From Ulva prolifera (Eukaryota; Chlorophyta; Ulvophyceae; Ulvales; Ulvaceae): 64,000 bases of DNA. This document shows, piece after piece, positions 60,382 through 64,000 of this stretch. The stretch covers positions 10,093,943 through 10,157,942 of the forward strand of contig CM041199.1 in the NCBI GenBank assembly GCA_023078555.1. Reading direction: 5' to 3'. Position 1 is the stretch's first letter, and every line of letters begins with the position of its first letter. The notes below the pieces were generated by a model that was not told where the DNA came from, did no database searches, and saw only the letters and a program-made list of their open reading frames with translations. A program made the translations under genes and the position numbers.

Positions 60382-63300
60382 ATGGACTTGGTTGTAGCCA
60401 CGCAACCCCCCGCGCATCAAAAGGTACATCGCCATCAACATTCCAAGATGTTGGGGGGTATGGGATGTCCATCATTCATTGCATATTTTCTGCAGACACC
60501 ATGGAGTGGTGTGGTGCAAAAGTGCACACTTTCCACCAACCCATGTGAATGGACTTGGTTGTAGCCACGCAACCCCCCGCGCATCAAAAGGTACGTCGCC
60601 ATCAACATTCCAAGATGTTGGGGGGTATGGGATGTCCATCATTCATTGCATATTTTCTGCAGACACCATGGAGTGGTGTGGTGCAAAAGTGCACACTTTC
60701 CACCAACCCATGTGAATGGACTTGGTTGTAGCCACGCAACCCCCCGCACATCAAAGGTACGTCGCCATGAACATTCCAAGATGTTGGGGGGTATGGGATG
60801 TCCATCATTCATTGCGTATTTTCTGCAGACACCATGGAGTGCTGTAATGCAAAAGTGCACACTTTCCACCAACCCATGTGAATGGACTTGGTTGTAGCCA
60901 CGCAACCCCCCGCGCAGCAAAATGTACGTCGCCATGAACATTCCAAGATGTTGGGGGGTATGGGATGATTATCATTCATTGCATATTTGCTGCTGACTCC
61001 CAGGAGTGGCGTGAGGCAAAAGTGCACACTTTTCACCAACCATGTGAATGGACTTGGTTGTAGCCACGCAACCCCCCGCGCGTCAAAAGGTACGTCGCCA
61101 TGAACATTCCAAGATGTTGGGGGGTATGGGATGATTATCATTCATTGCATATTTGCTGCTGACTCCCCGGAGTGGCGTGGGGCAAAAGTGCACACTTTTC
61201 ACCAACCATGTGAATGGACTTGGCTATAGACAAGCATACCCCCGCGCACCATAGGGAAGTTGCCAGAAACATCCTTTGATTCCGAAATATCAAGGACGTC
61301 AATTATGCATTGCACAGTTGTTGCTAACTCCCAGGAGTGGCGTGGAACAAAAGTGCACACTTTTCACCAACCATGTGAATGGACTTGGTTGTAGCCACGC
61401 AACCCCCCGCGCAGCAAAAGGTACGTCGCCATCAACATTCCAAGATATTGGGGGGTATGGGATGTCCATCATTCATTGCGTATTTTCTGCAGACACCATG
61501 GCGTGGTGTGGTGCAAAAGTGCACACTTTTCACCAACCATGTGAATGGACTTGGTTGTAGCCACGCAACCCCCCGCGCGTCAAAAGGTACGTCGCCATGA
61601 ACATTCCAAGATGTTGGGGGGTATGGGATGATTATCATTCATTGCATATTTGCTGCTGACTCCCCGGAGTGGCGTGGGGCAAAAGTGCACACTTTTCACC
61701 AACCATGTGAATGGACTTGGCTATAGACAAGCATACCCCCGCGCACCATAGGGAAGTTGCCAGAAACATCCTTTGATTCCGAAATATCAAGGACGTCAAT
61801 TATGCATTGCACAGTTGTTGCTAACTCCCAGGAGTGGCGTGGAACAAAAGTGCACACTTTTCACCAACCATGTGAATGGACTTGGTTGTAGCCACGCAAC
61901 CCCCCGCGCAGCAAAAGGTACGTCGCCATCAACATTCCAAGATGTTGGGGGGTATGGGATGTCCATCATTCATTGCGTATTTTCTGCAGACACCATGGAG
62001 TGGTGTGGTGCAAAAGTGCACACTTTCCACCAACCCATGTGAATGGACTTGGTTGTAGCCACGCAACCCCCCGCGCATCAAAAGGTACATCGCCATCAAC
62101 ATTCCAAGATGTTGGGGGGTATGGGATGTCCATCATTCATTGCATATTTTCTGCAGACACCATGGAGTGGTGTGGTGCAAAAGTGCACACTTTCCACCAA
62201 CCCATGTGAATGGACTTGGTTGTAGCCACGCAACCCCCCGCGCATCAAAAGGTACGTCGCCATCAACATTCCAAGATGTTGGGGGGTATGGGATGTCCAT
62301 CATTCATTGCATATTTTCTGCAGACACCATGGAGTGGTGTGGTGCAAAAGTGCACACTTTCCACCAACCCATGTGAATGGACTTGGTTGTAGCCACGCAA
62401 CCCCCCGCACATCAAAGGTACGTCGCCATGAACATTCCAAGATGTTGGGGGGTATGGGATGTCCATCATTCATTGCGTATTTTCTGCAGACACCATGGAG
62501 TGGTGTAATGCAAAAGTGCACACTTTCCACCAACCCATGTGAATGGACTTGGTTGTAGCCACGCAACCCCCCGCGCAGCAAAATGTACGTCGCCATGAAC
62601 ATTCCAAGATGTTGGGGGGTATGGGATGATTATCATTCATTGCATATTTGCTGCTGACTCCCAGGAGTGGCGTGAGGCAAAAGTGCACACTTTTCACCAA
62701 CCATGTGAATGGACTTGGTTGTAGCCACGCAACCCCCCGCGCGTCAAAAGGTACGTCGCCATGAACATTCCAAGATGTTGGGGGGTATGGGATGATTATC
62801 ATTCATTGCATATTTGCTGCTGACTCCCCGGAGTGGCGTGGGGCAAAAGTGCACACTTTTCACCAACCATGTGAATGGACTTGGCTATAGACAAGCATAC
62901 CCCCGCGCACCATAGGGAAGTTGCCAGAAACATCCTTTGATTCCGAAATATCAAGGACGTCAATTATGCATTGCACAGTTGTTGCTAACTCCCAGGAGTG
63001 GCGTGGAACAAAAGTGCACACTTTTCACCAACCATGTGAATGGACTTGGTTGTAGCCACGCAACCCCCCGCGCAGCAAAAGGTACGTCGCCATCAACATT
63101 CCAAGATATTGGGGGGTATGGGATGTCCATCATTCATTGCGTATTTTCTGCAGACACCATGGCGTGGTGTGGTGCAAAAGTGCACACTTTTCACCAACCA
63201 TGTGAATGGACTTGGTTGTAGCCACGCAACCCCCCGCGCGTCAAAAGGTACGTCGCCATGAACATTCCAAGATGTTGGGGGGTATGGGATGATTATCATT
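60382..63300. repeat. 1661-bp tandem duplication (10 monomers), second site
   Basis: The segment 60382 to about 61640 recurs at 62043 to about 63300, offset 1661 bp, spanning D monomers 61214/62875 and including the AAAATGTACG variant near 60920 and 62581. It has the same period as the 54564 duplication but is a separate event. Confidence 0.8.
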
Positions 63301-64000
63301 CATTGCATATTTGCTGCTGACTCCCAGGAGTGGCGTGGGGCAAAAGTGCACACTTTCCACCAACCCATGTGAATGGACTTGGTTGTAGCCACGCAACCCC
63401 CCGCGCAGCAAAAGGTACGTCGCCATCAACATTCCAAGATGCTGGGGGGCATGGGATGTCCATCATTCATTGCGTATTTTCTGCAGACACCATGGAGTGG
63501 TGTGGTGCAAAAGTGCACACTTTCCACCAACCCATGTGAATGGACTTGGTTGTAGCCACGCAACCCCCCGCGCATCAAAAGGTACATCGCCATCAACATT
63601 CCAAGATGTTGGGGGGTATGGGATGTCCATCATTCATTGCATATTTTCTGCAGACACCATGGAGTGGTGTGGTGCAAAAGTGCACACTTTCCACCAACCC
63701 ATGTGAATGGACTTGGTTGTAGCCACGCAACCCCCCGCGCATCAAAAGGTACGTCGCCATCAACATTCCAAGATGTTGGGGGGTATGGGATGTCCATCAT
63801 TCATTGCATATTTTCTGCAGACACCATGGAGTGGTGTGGTGCAAAAGTGCACACTTTCCACCAACCCATGTGAATGGACTTGGTTGTAGCCACGCAACCC
63901 CCCGCGCGTCAAAATGTACGTCGCCATGAACATTCCAAGATGTTGGGGGGTATGGGATGATTATCATTCATTGCATATTTGCTGCTGACTCCCAGGAGTG

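Larger units (their letters stand above)
36571..64000. repeat. Satellite array, right part (continues past window end)
   Basis: Same satellite, same orientation and same phase as the left part, resuming directly after the retrotransposon with a CGTGG duplication. There are about 165 monomers, mean 166.2 bp (25267 bp for 152 monomers between D monomers at 37608 and 62875). Up to about 47256 the blocks resemble the left part (8- and 10-mers). Beyond that, short 2-, 3-, 4- and 7-mer blocks dominate. The sequence ends inside a Q-type monomer, so the array extends beyond the window by an unknown length. Confidence 0.97.
47257..64000. repeat. Satellite domain III (short-block organisation)
   Basis: D monomers return to the AGTTGCCAG form, and the Q monomer before most D units carries the variant CTCCCCGGAG, which is absent from domains I and II. 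D spacing is shorter: 664, 497, 331 and 1164 bp blocks dominate, with occasional 8-mers and one 15-mer. P monomers with ACATCGCCATC and with TTGCATATTTTCTGCAG (a P half with a Q-like TGCATATT) are common here and rare elsewhere. The domain continues past the window. Confidence 0.85.

Noticed and set aside
1608-64000. Hundreds of 60-156 codon open frames in the satellite, on both strands
   Set aside because: They recur with the monomer period, overlap each other in several frames on both strands, often lack an ATG, and end at stops fixed by the repeat. They are by-products of the satellite sequence, not genes.
1585-64000. Ribosomal or histone gene tandem array
   Set aside because: The unit is far too short and has no rRNA or histone sequence.
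36571-64000. Telomeric or subtelomeric repeat
   Set aside because: No short telomere-type repeat is present; the G runs occur once per 167-bp monomer and do not form a telomere motif.

Overview
The window is almost entirely a long tandem satellite array with a higher-order structure, and one LTR retrotransposon is inserted into it. It is eukaryotic: a nucleosome-scale satellite of about 166-167 bp per unit and a chromodomain-bearing Ty3/gypsy element (chromovirus) with complete LTRs. I see no host gene, tRNA, rRNA or intron-bearing gene, so I cannot place the organism more precisely. The context suggests constitutive heterochromatin, possibly pericentromeric or centromeric; that is inference.

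Layout. Positions 1-1584 are non-satellite flank with no convincing gene. Positions 1585-26219 are the left part of the satellite array. Positions 26220-36570 hold the chromovirus on the minus strand: 5' LTR 35514-36570, gag 33147-35456, pol 28242-33092, polypurine tract 27277-27290, 3' LTR 26220-27276, with CGTGG target-site duplications at 26215-26219 and 36571-36575. Positions 36571-64000 are the right part of the same array, which runs off the window end. If the insertion and one copy of the target-site duplication are taken out, the satellite phase is kept exactly.

Satellite organisation. There are about 310 monomers of three main kinds. P is about 167 bp and ends in a CAGACACCATGG-type half. 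Q is about 166 bp and ends in a CTGACTCCCAGG-type half. D is a divergent 165-bp monomer with a different 5' two thirds. I located 42 D monomers. Every D-to-D distance away from the insertion is close to a whole multiple of about 166.3 bp (2 to 16 monomers), with 8-mers (1330/1331 bp) most common, then 3-mers (497), 7-mers (1164), 10-mers (1664) and 9-mers (1497). Diagnostic variants divide the array into three domains: about 1585-9117, 9118-47256 and 47257-64000. The retrotransposon sits in the middle domain. Many nested tandem duplications (664, 831, 834, 1498, 1661, 1992 and 2993 bp) record recent unequal exchange, and at 22258-22423 and 50579-50744 hybrid monomers mark the exchange points.

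The retrotransposon looks whole: gag and pol are long open frames, and the LTRs differ at about 2 of 1057 positions, so it inserted recently. Its C-terminal chromodomain offers a plausible reason for landing in heterochromatic satellite. The many short open frames within the satellite are by-products of the repeat and are not annotated as genes.
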